NCBI GenBank assembly: GCA_017475875.1
Contig: JAFVET010000274.1
Span: forward strand, 1 to 5,581
Length of the DNA: 5,581 bases
Source of the DNA: Candidatus Methanomethylophilaceae archaeon
GTDB taxonomy: Archaea > Thermoplasmatota > Thermoplasmata > Methanomassiliicoccales > Methanomethylophilaceae
Reading direction: 5' to 3'
How positions within the stretch are numbered: position 1 is the first letter of the stretch; each line of letters opens with the position of its first letter. Of the stretch, positions 1 to 5,153 are shown piece after piece. Position numbers and translations under genes: made by a program. The notes below the pieces were generated by a model. It saw nothing but the letters and a program-made list of their open reading frames with translations. It had not been told where the DNA came from and made no database searches.

Positions 1-96
1 ATTAATAAAACGGTATTAGAAGGACTTAATAGCGGAAAGACAGCTAAAGAAATCGTAGACATGGCCTTTAAAAAACTTGAAGAATTGGAACCGTAA
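1..96 (+). CDS. 3' end of an unrecognised AT-rich gene (partial)
   Basis: An open frame enters from the left edge and ends at TAA (94-96). It gives the last 31 residues of a protein ending in KKLEELEP. The tail is charged and probably helical, with Lys/Glu alternation, and has no motif I can name. Codon use (ATT, TTA, GTA, AAA, GAA, AGC) is much more AT-rich than in the genes that follow, which prefer ATC, CTC, GTC, AAG and GAG. This could mean a weakly expressed or horizontally acquired gene. It is unlikely to be in an operon with ycaO, because 141 bases and a separate promoter lie between them. No terminator is obvious after the stop. The frame is open over its whole visible length, but a coding call on 31 residues is only moderately safe. 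Confidence 0.55.
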   Translation: MNKTVLEGLNSGKTAKEIVDMAFKKLEELEP

Positions 97-206
97 CTGA
101 TACATGGCAAATTATTGTCTGGACCGTGGTACAGTGGTTGTTTCCTTGGGTCACATTGGTCATTGAGTTACAGTAGGTTAATTCTAGGATAAACAGGCGC
201 AGTATC

Positions 207-215
207 TATTATAAA
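207..215 (+). promoter_or_regulatory. TATA box for ycaO, predicted leaderless start
   Basis: TATTATAAA is centred near 211, about 27 bases before the ATG at 238. Archaeal transcription usually starts some 22-27 bases after the TATA centre, so the mRNA would begin at or within a few bases of the start codon. The only Shine-Dalgarno-like bases, GGTG at 233-236, sit one base from the ATG, too close for normal use, which also favours a leaderless message. The rest of 97-237 shows no gene or RNA that I can support. Confidence 0.6.
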
Positions 216-237
216 CCGCATCATAGGTTAAAGGTGC

Positions 238-1458
238 ATGTTGCAGTTGACTCGCTGTCCCAAATGTTCTCCAGAGACCGGTATACGTGTCATGCCTCCG
301 GAGGAGACGTTGAGCAGGGTCCTTCCCCTTCTGGGGAAGGCGGGCATGGGGGAGCCTGAGGACATCACCAGATACGACAACCTGGGTATACCAGTGTTCT
401 CGGTCGACCGTCAGGAGACCGCATTGGGAAAACCGAAGTACTACAACGGCAAAGGCGTGACGCGCGAGCAGGCGGAAGCCTCCGCCGTGATGGAGACGAT
501 AGAGCGTTATTCCGCAGAGCTGAGGGATACCGACGAAATCGTCTACGGGACGTACGAGCAGGCCTGCGACGTCATGATGACCGTCAACCCAGTCGACCTG
601 ATCCTCCCGTTGAGGGTCCTCGACCATCTCGAAGGGCAGCAGATCGCCTGGACCGAAGGGTACGAGATGTTCAGGGGCTGTCCCATCTGGGTCCCGGCAT
701 GCGCCGTGTATTATCCGTATTACGAGGATGGGGACTACCAGCTGTTCAGGTTCCACACCAACGGCATAGCTTCCGGAAACACCATGGAGGAGGCGATCCT
801 GCACGCGTTGTTCGAGGACATCGAGCGCGACGCCTGGTCCATCGCCGAATATCAGGGGCGGACCAACGCCGACGTGCTCATCCGCGACAAGGATTCGGTT
901 CCGGCCCAGCTGATAGAGAAGTTCAGCGACAAGGGGATAGAGATACACCTCAAGGACCTGACCTCGGACATCGGGGTCACCACCATCGGCGCTTCCGCAG
1001 ACGACACGGTCACCAAGGATCCCGAACTCCTCACCATCGGAGTCGGTACCCATCTGGATCCGCAGATCGCGGCCATCAGGGCCATCACGGAGGTCGCACA
1101 GAGCCGTACCACCCACAAACACGGGATGAAGATCAACGCGCAGCTCCAGAAGGTGTCCCAGGAGATGGGGTACGAGGGCATCAAGAAGGCCAACGCCCTC
1201 TGGTTCGAGGAAAACGAGAAGAAGGTCTACTTGGAGGATATACCCAACCAGGCCACCCCGTACGTCCTCGACGACATCGAGGTCGTCCTCGGAAAGCTGA
1301 TGGACACGGGATTCAAGGAGGTCGTCGCAGTCGACCTCACGCGTCCCGAACTCGGGGTGCCGTCGGTGCGCATGATCGTCCCCGGGCTCGAAGTGAGCAC
1401 CATGGATCCGGAGCGCGAGGGCGGAAGGCTCCGCGGGATGTGGCCCCCATCGGACTGA
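238..1458 (+). CDS. ycaO: YcaO-type McrA-glycine thioamidation protein (methanogenesis marker 1)
   Basis: This 406-residue protein is an ATP-dependent YcaO-fold cyclodehydratase-type enzyme of the methanogenesis marker 1 group. It uses ATP and a sulfur source to convert one backbone amide in the McrA active site to thioglycine. The three ATP/Mg-binding motifs of the family are all present: METIER at residues 85-90 (E86, E89, R90), FEDIERD at 192-198 (E193, E196, R197) and EVAQSR at 285-290 (E285, Q288, R290). The N-terminal stretch PEETLSRVLP then DITRYDNLGIPVFS matches how I remember this group starting, so the ATG at 238 gives the expected length. A CPKC pair at residues 7-10 is a possible metal or sulfur site. 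The C-terminal VPGLEVSTMD block (381-390) is also typical. No tfuA partner gene is adjacent. It has its own promoter and terminator, and the mcr operon begins about 1.1 kb downstream. Family assignment is strong; activity is inferred. Confidence 0.93.
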   Translation: MLQLTRCPKCSPETGIRVMPPEETLSRVLPLLGKAGMGEPEDITRYDNLGIPVFSVDRQETALGKPKYYNGKGVTREQAEASAVMETIERYSAELRDTDEIVYGTYEQACDVMMTVNPVDLILPLRVLDHLEGQQIAWTEGYEMFRGCPIWVPACAVYYPYYEDGDYQLFRFHTNGIASGNTMEEAILHALFEDIERDAWSIAEYQGRTNADVLIRDKDSVPAQLIEKFSDKGIEIHLKDLTSDIGVTTIGASADDTVTKDPELLTIGVGTHLDPQIAAIRAITEVAQSRTTHKHGMKINAQLQKVSQEMGYEGIKKANALWFEENEKKVYLEDIPNQATPYVLDDIEVVLGKLMDTGFKEVVAVDLTRPELGVPSVRMIVPGLEVSTMDPEREGGRLRGMWPPSD

Positions 1459-1524
1459 CGTCTTCAGGAAACCATTCCATCCAAAAGCCGTCCTCTTCCC
1501 AAAATCAAAAGTTCTTCGAAGACA

Positions 1525-1560
1525 GGGGCTGGCCGCATGCACCGGCCGGTCCCCATTTTT
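1525..1560 (+). terminator. Stem-loop and T-run terminator after ycaO
   Basis: GGGGCTGGCCG (1525-1535) pairs with CGGCCGG-T-CCCC (1543-1554) around a 7-base loop. The result is an 11-pair stem with one G-U pair and one bulged T. It is followed at once by A and five T (1556-1560). This looks like an intrinsic terminator. In archaea the T-run is the main signal, and the hairpin may protect the 3' end. It lies 67 bases after the ycaO stop and just before the next promoter, so ycaO and the DUF169 gene are probably separate transcripts. Confidence 0.7.
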
Positions 1561-1570
1561 CATATTCGAC

Positions 1571-1583
1571 GTGAAGTTTTATC
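1571..1583 (+). promoter_or_regulatory. BRE/TATA-like promoter of the DUF169 gene
   Basis: A purine-rich GTGAAG (possible BRE) precedes TTTTAT (1577-1582). The TATA centre is about 28 bases before the ATG at 1608, so transcription would start at or a few bases before the start codon. No Shine-Dalgarno is visible there. The spacing argues for a leaderless message starting at ATG 1608 and against the in-frame GTG at 1584. Confidence 0.55.
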
Positions 1584-1607
1584 GTGGTCCGGGTGTATCC
1601 ATTAGTC

Positions 1608-2318
1608 ATGTCGGAAATACTGGAGGCCAACCGCCGTTATGCGGGTGTCATAAGAGACGTCATCAAACTCAGGGGAGAACCCGTCGCCGTCAAACTGATC
1701 GAGGTCGGGAAGGATTTCCCGGAAGGATACGAGGTCCCCGATTACCAGATGAGCCATTGCCAGGCCGTGTTCGCGGCCAGGGACGGCAATTCCTTCGCGC
1801 TTCCGGAGGATTCCATCAACTGCAAGGTAGGTGCTTCCGCCCTGTGGATGACCGACACCCCCGAGAAGATCGAGTCCGGGGAGTTCCATGCCAACATAGG
1901 GATGCACGACACCGTACAGGCTTCCGCCGAGATGATAGCGAAGAGGGAGAAGTCAGGAAAGAGGTACCAGGGAGAGGTCGTCTGTCCCCTGAAGGACGCC
2001 GACTTCGAACCGGACGTGGTCCTCATGGCGGACATCCCGGAGCACATCTATTGGATAGTCCCGTTCACCACCTCCCGGGGCGGAGGTAGGGCCGAGTTCT
2101 CCACCGGGGCCTTCATGTGCGCCTGCGAGGACGTGACCGCCGTACCCATGATAGAGCAGAGACCCAACATCTCGCTCGGATGCTTCGGTTGCAGGAAGAA
2201 GACCCCGATGAAATCGGACGAGATGGCGTGCGGCATCCCTTACGCGATGATTCCGTCGTTCGTCGAACATTTGGAGCGTTATTCGGGCGGCGTTATGCCC
2301 AAAGCGAAGCGCGATTGA
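1608..2318 (+). CDS. DUF169 (COG2043) cysteine-rich protein of unknown function
   Basis: This 236-residue soluble protein has no signal peptide or membrane segment. I assign it to the DUF169/COG2043 family from the overall pattern: an N-terminal helix, then GEPVAVKLI (23-31), SHCQAV near 49-54, INCKVGA near 70-76, DVVLMADIPE near 136-145, and SLGCFGCRKKT (189-199) near the end. No activity is established for the family as far as I know. It has eight cysteines, at 51, 72, 126, 171, 173, 192, 195 and 208. These include CxC (171/173) and CxxC (192/195), which suggests metal, Fe-S or thiol chemistry; that is inference. The in-frame GTG at 1584 would add eight residues, but it lies only 1-2 bases after the TATA-like element, so ATG 1608 is preferred. 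The gene lies between ycaO and mcrB on the same strand, with its own promoter. A role in MCR maturation or cofactor supply is possible but unproven. Confidence 0.82.
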   Translation: MSEILEANRRYAGVIRDVIKLRGEPVAVKLIEVGKDFPEGYEVPDYQMSHCQAVFAARDGNSFALPEDSINCKVGASALWMTDTPEKIESGEFHANIGMHDTVQASAEMIAKREKSGKRYQGEVVCPLKDADFEPDVVLMADIPEHIYWIVPFTTSRGGGRAEFSTGAFMCACEDVTAVPMIEQRPNISLGCFGCRKKTPMKSDEMACGIPYAMIPSFVEHLERYSGGVMPKAKRD

Positions 2319-2365
2319 GCCAGTATCACTACTAAAAAACCAAGTAACAACCAATCATACAAACA

Positions 2366-2398
2366 GGATGGAGAGTGTTATGGATACACCCTCCATCC
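2366..2398 (+). repeat. Strong inverted repeat (hairpin) after the DUF169 gene
   Basis: GGATGGAGAGTGT (2366-2378) and ACACCCTCCATCC (2386-2398) form 12 of 13 pairs, with one A-C mismatch and a 7-base loop. It starts 47 bases after the DUF169 stop. No T-run follows, so it is not a classic terminator; AATATTATAAAT follows instead. It may stabilise or end the DUF169 mRNA, or act as a dyad operator touching the BRE position of the TATA element at 2401. Confidence 0.65.
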
Positions 2399-2400
2399 AA

Positions 2401-2410
2401 TATTATAAAT
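2401..2410 (+). promoter_or_regulatory. Distal TATA-like element, possible second mcr promoter
   Basis: TATTATAAAT contains the same nine bases (TATTATAAA) as the ycaO TATA box. A start about 25 bases later (near 2430) would give a leader of about 170 bases before mcrB. Such a start would fall on the first CCGACTTTTT box. Only the TATA match supports it, and AT-rich spacers give such matches by chance. Confidence 0.35.
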
Positions 2411-2425
2411 ACAACCTAAGAAACG

Positions 2426-2440
2426 AAAACCGACTTTTTG
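2426..2440 (+). repeat. A-tract/CCGAC/T-tract box 1 upstream of mcrB
   Basis: AAAACCGACTTTTTG shares the exact ten bases CCGACTTTTT with box 2, 65 bases downstream. The A-run and T-run around a GC core make each box weakly palindromic, as in many small regulator sites. Function is inferred only. Confidence 0.4.
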
Positions 2441-2489
2441 CAGATTCGCGGGTAATTAAGGACATCTTAAATCTACTCGATATCGTTCA

Positions 2490-2505
2490 AAAACCCGACT
2501 TTTTC
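2490..2505 (+). repeat. A-tract/CCCGAC/T-tract box 2 upstream of mcrB
   Basis: AAAACCCGACTTTTTC is the second copy of the box at 2426. It lies directly upstream of the proximal TATA element (2511-2518), where a bound regulator could affect TBP/TFB recruitment. A looser relative, AACCCGGTTTTTCT, lies at 2549-2562 in the expected leader. Confidence 0.4.
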
Positions 2506-2518
2506 GACGGTTTTATAT
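2505..2518 (+). promoter_or_regulatory. Proximal TATA promoter of the mcrBDGA operon
   Basis: CGACGG followed by TTTTATAT (2511-2518) is the best TATA-like element before mcrB. A start 22-27 bases after its centre (about 2537-2542) gives a leader of about 60 bases carrying the Shine-Dalgarno. It should drive mcrB, mcrD, mcrG and mcrA together, as no other promoter or terminator fits in the short gaps between them. Confidence 0.6.
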
Positions 2519-2587
2519 TCATTTGTTCGTTAGGGTCGAATGCAAGGGAACCCGGTTTTTCTCTAAGAAGGACCGGTTATATCGAAA

Positions 2588-2594
2588 AGGAGGT
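2588..2594 (+). promoter_or_regulatory. Strong Shine-Dalgarno of mcrB
   Basis: AGGAGGT lies five bases before the ATG at 2600 and matches the anti-Shine-Dalgarno core fully. It fixes the mcrB start. It contrasts with ycaO and the DUF169 gene, which have no usable site. Confidence 0.85.
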
Positions 2595-2599
2595 ATGAA

Positions 2600-3928
2600 A
2601 TGCCGAAATACACTGACGTAGTGGATCTGTATGACGACTACGGGAAGCGTGTCGCAAAAGACATCCCGCTGGAAGCCATCAGTCCGTTGCGCAACAAAGC
2701 GATCAAGAAGATCGTATCTCTGACCGCGAGGACCATCGCAGTCGACCTGGCCGGTATCGAGAAAGCTCTCAAGACCGGATCCATGACCGGCGGCGGAGTC
2801 ATCATCAAAGGAAAGGAAATGGATCTCCCCCTCGTCGACAACGCTGAGAAAATCGCAGCCTGTGTCAAAGAGAAGGTCCAGGTCTACGATGGTGACGGAA
2901 CCGAAGTCAAGGTCAAGGGAAAGAGGCTCGTCGTCATCGTCCCCGAGGAGAGGATGAACGCCGGTGTCGAGTACACCACCGGTTTCACCGCTACCGCAGC
3001 CGCGGTCACCGAGACCATCATCGACAACTTCGACGTCCCCATGTACAAGGCCAACATGGTCAAGGCCGCCGTATGGGGAAGATACCCCCAGACTATCAAC
3101 TTCCAGGGTGCCAACATCAAATCCATCCTCGACGTTCCCCAGAACAACGAGGGTGCCGGTTTCGCCCTGAGGAACATCATGGCCAACCACGTGGTCTCCC
3201 TGGTCAACAGGAACGCCATGCAGGGTGTGGCACTTTCTGCCATCTACGAGCAGTGCGGATCCCTCGAGATGGGTGACACCGTCGGTAACTCCGAGAGGGG
3301 TTCCCTTCTGGCACTCGCCTACCAGGGACTCAACGCCAACAACATACTGTACTCCATCGTCAAGAAGAACGGTAAGACCGGAACCGTCGGTACCGTTATC
3401 GAATCCCTGATGGAGAGGGCCATCGACGACGGCGTCATCCGCGTCAAGGAGACCCTCCCGTCCGGATACAAGATGTACACCACCGACGACCTCCCCAAGT
3501 GGAACGCCTACGCTGCAACCGGAATGGTCGCCGCAGTCATGGTCAACGTCGGAGCCGCCAGGGCCGCCCAGGGTGTCCCCGGTACCATCCTGTACTACAA
3601 CGACCTGCTCGAGCACGAGTCCGCTCTCCCCGGAGCGGACTACGGAAGGGCCGAGGGTGTCGGTGTCGGTATGTCCTTCTTCTCCCACTCCATCTACGGT
3701 GGTGGCGGACCCGGTCTGTTCCACGGTAACCACGTCGTTACCAGGCATGCCAAGGGTGTCCTGATCCCCGCAGTTACCGCCGGTAACTGTCTGGATGGCG
3801 GAACCCAGACCTTCTCTGCCGAGGCCACCTCCGGTCTCTTCAAAGAGGTCTTCGGAGACATCGAAGAGTTCAGAAAGCCCATGCAGTGCGTCGCTGCCGA
3901 GGCCAAGAAGGTGAAGAACAAACTGTGA
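2600..3928 (+). CDS. mcrB: Methyl-coenzyme M reductase subunit beta
   Basis: This 442-residue protein has the usual length for McrB. It forms the alpha2beta2gamma2 MCR complex in the cytoplasm, which makes methane and the CoM-S-S-CoB heterodisulfide from methyl-CoM and CoB using nickel F430. The family hallmark [13 protein letters not shown] (360-372) followed by [11 protein letters not shown] (373-383) is intact. Y366 and a Phe at 360/361 correspond to the beta-subunit Phe and Tyr that line the substrate pocket, and H378 lies in the CoB-contact stretch. The N-terminus ([15 protein letters not shown]) and the Gly/Ala-rich middle also fit the family. It starts at ATG 2600 behind a strong Shine-Dalgarno and is the first gene of the operon. 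mcrD begins nine bases after its TGA. Codon choice is strongly biased (ATC, AAG, GTC, GGT), as expected for one of the most abundant proteins of a methanogen. No defect is seen. Confidence 0.98.
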   Translation: MPKYTDVVDLYDDYGKRVAKDIPLEAISPLRNKAIKKIVSLTARTIAVDLAGIEKALKTGSMTGGGVIIKGKEMDLPLVDNAEKIAACVKEKVQVYDGDGTEVKVKGKRLVVIVPEERMNAGVEYTTGFTATAAAVTETIIDNFDVPMYKANMVKAAVWGRYPQTINFQGANIKSILDVPQNNEGAGFALRNIMANHVVSLVNRNAMQGVALSAIYEQCGSLEMGDTVGNSERGSLLALAYQGLNANNILYSIVKKNGKTGTVGTVIESLMERAIDDGVIRVKETLPSGYKMYTTDDLPKWNAYAATGMVAAVMVNVGAARAAQGVPGTILYYNDLLEHESALPGADYGRAEGVGVGMSFFSHSIYGGGGPGLFHGNHVVTRHAKGVLIPAVTAGNCLDGGTQTFSAEATSGLFKEVFGDIEEFRKPMQCVAAEAKKVKNKL

Positions 3929-3937
3929 GGGCTGTAT

Positions 3938-4372
3938 ATGTCTGTATCCGAAAACCCGACCGTAGATTACGCTGGAGTCCCTCTTCCCGAGGTCCAGATC
4001 ATCACCAACCGTCTTCTCAGCGCTGAGACGACTGAGAAACTGCTCAACGATCTCGACGTCATACCTAACATCAGGCAGATCAACATGACCGGCGAGAGTC
4101 TCCCCAAGACCATCAACAGCGGTCCGGGGAAGGGGTTGGCCAACGACCATACCGAGCGCAGGATCATCAACGTCCGCGGAAGGGAGGTCGAACTTCGCTA
4201 CCTTGTGGGGGCCTTTTACATCGAACTCGAGGTAGACGATGACGAGATGCTCGAAATGAGGCTCGATCAGATAAAAGCGGCCTGCAACAAACACATTGAG
4301 CACGGTTACAACCTTCAGGTCGGAAGGTACAGTAAATACAAACCCACACTTCACGACTATAGGAGTGCATAA
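3938..4372 (+). CDS. mcrD: Methyl-coenzyme M reductase operon protein D
   Basis: This 144-residue accessory protein is encoded inside the mcr operon but is not a subunit of the mature enzyme. McrD homologues are thought to act in MCR assembly or F430 handling; the exact role is unsettled. Family features are the opening LPEVQIITNRLLSAETTEKLLNDL (16-39), the HTERRIINVRGREVEL block (71-86), and the following beta-rich GAFYIELEV (91-99). No catalytic motif or membrane segment is visible. It follows mcrB by nine bases. A weak Shine-Dalgarno (GAGG, 3927-3930) overlaps the mcrB stop, which suggests translational coupling. In many methanogens mcrC comes next, but here mcrG follows after only two bases. 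Codon use is somewhat less biased than in mcrB and mcrG (for example ATA, TTG and CTT occur), which fits a lower protein demand. Confidence 0.95.
   Translation: MSVSENPTVDYAGVPLPEVQIITNRLLSAETTEKLLNDLDVIPNIRQINMTGESLPKTINSGPGKGLANDHTERRIINVRGREVELRYLVGAFYIELEVDDDEMLEMRLDQIKAACNKHIEHGYNLQVGRYSKYKPTLHDYRSA
4361..4367 (+). promoter_or_regulatory. Shine-Dalgarno of mcrG inside the mcrD 3' end
   Basis: AGGAGTG lies seven bases before the mcrG ATG (4375) and within the last codons of mcrD. This gives mcrG efficient initiation despite the two-base gap, and supports the chosen start. Confidence 0.7.
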
Positions 4373-4374
4373 TC

Positions 4375-5148
4375 ATGGCTTACAAGAGACAGTTCTATCC
4401 CGGTACCACTGTTCCCGCTCAGAACAGGAGAAGATACCTGGATCCTAAAAAGAATTTGAAGAAACTCCGTGACGTTCCCCAGGACGATGTCATCAGGATC
4501 ATGGGCCACAGGAACCCCGGAGAGGACTACAAGTCCATCCACCCCCCAATCGAGGAGGGCAAAGAGCTCGAGTGCCCCATCAGGAAACTGGTCGTCCCCA
4601 TCGAGGGTGCCAAACACGGAGACCGTGTAAGGTACATCCAGTTCACCGACTCCGTCTACTTCGCACCCATCTCCCCCTACCAGAGGGCTTGGATGTATCT
4701 CTCCAGGTACAGAGGTATCGACACCGGTACCCTGTCCGGAAGGCAGATCATCGAGGTCCGTGAGAGGGACCTCGAGAAGATGGCCAAGGAGTTCATCGAC
4801 AACGAGACCTTCGACCCTGCCCTCACCGGTATCAGGGGAGCCACTGTCCACGGACACGCCTGCCGTCTCGACGAGCACGGTCTGATGTTCGACGGCTGGC
4901 AGAGGTACGTCTGGGACGCCGACAAGAAAGAAGTCGTCTACGTCAAGGACCAGGTCGCCATCCCGCTCGACAGGAGGATCTCCGTCGGCAAACCCGCTAC
5001 CATGAATGACCTCAAGAAGAGGACCACCATCTTCAGAGCCGACGGCGTCGACATGAGGGAGGACAAGGAAGTCACCGCATACGGACTCAGGATTCACAAG
5101 CTGAGGACCCTCGGCGGTTACCAGCCTTGGAACGTTAAGGGAGAGTGA
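4375..5148 (+). CDS. mcrG: Methyl-coenzyme M reductase subunit gamma
   Basis: This 257-residue protein has a normal McrG length. It is the smallest subunit of the MCR heterohexamer and helps close the F430 and coenzyme M pocket. The N-terminus ([22 protein letters not shown], in residues 3-24) is typical. The conserved GTLSGRQ motif is at 118-124. L120, S121 and R123 correspond, with an offset of three, to gamma Leu117, Ser118 and Arg120 of the Methanothermobacter enzyme, which contact F430 and the CoM sulfonate. [15 protein letters not shown] (159-173) is a second well-kept block. Translation is probably coupled to mcrD (two-base gap), and mcrA starts five bases after the TGA. mcrC, often found just before mcrG, is absent here. 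There is no sign of truncation or frameshift. Confidence 0.98.
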   Translation: MAYKRQFYPGTTVPAQNRRRYLDPKKNLKKLRDVPQDDVIRIMGHRNPGEDYKSIHPPIEEGKELECPIRKLVVPIEGAKHGDRVRYIQFTDSVYFAPISPYQRAWMYLSRYRGIDTGTLSGRQIIEVRERDLEKMAKEFIDNETFDPALTGIRGATVHGHACRLDEHGLMFDGWQRYVWDADKKEVVYVKDQVAIPLDRRISVGKPATMNDLKKRTTIFRADGVDMREDKEVTAYGLRIHKLRTLGGYQPWNVKGE

Positions 5149-5153
5149 GTACC

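Noticed and set aside
126..162. Short direct repeats GTGGT(T) and TTGGGTCA/TTGGTCA
   Set aside because: They are 5-8 bases, imperfect and not clearly placed relative to the promoter, so chance is sufficient.
97..237. Possible small RNA or tRNA before ycaO
   Set aside because: No cloverleaf, conserved T-loop or strong hairpin could be built; only short direct repeats and a TATA box are seen.
1511..1523. TTCGAA-centred dyad before the ycaO terminator
   Set aside because: The arms are only a few bases beyond TTCGAA and imperfect, and it lies between a stop codon and a terminator where an operator is unlikely.
184..1563. 459-codon minus strand frame opposite ycaO
   Set aside because: It is antisense to a gene with intact YcaO motifs. 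Its protein is a low-complexity Gly/Val/Asp/Leu mix with no recognisable domain, typical of an antisense shadow in GC-rich coding DNA.
699..1574. 291-codon + strand frame overlapping ycaO in another phase
   Set aside because: Its protein is rich in Arg, Gly and His with no domain, and it overlaps the motif-bearing part of ycaO.
1584..1607. Upstream GTG start for the DUF169 gene
   Set aside because: It lies 1-2 bases after the TATA-like element, so it would fall upstream of the expected transcript start. ATG 1608 fits leaderless spacing.
2368..2598. 76-codon + strand open frame between the DUF169 gene and mcrB
   Set aside because: It begins inside the hairpin arm, has no Shine-Dalgarno and runs through the mcr TATA element and Shine-Dalgarno. 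Its residues match no family I know, so it is most likely an open frame across a control region.
2519..4354. 611-codon minus strand frame opposite mcrB and mcrD
   Set aside because: It spans two convincing mcr genes and their gap. Its Val/Gly/Asp-rich protein reflects the biased codons of mcr read backwards, so the length is an effect of codon bias.
4357..5097. 246-codon minus strand frame opposite mcrG
   Set aside because: Antisense shadow of a well-conserved subunit gene, with the same Val/Gly/Asp-rich composition as the other shadows.
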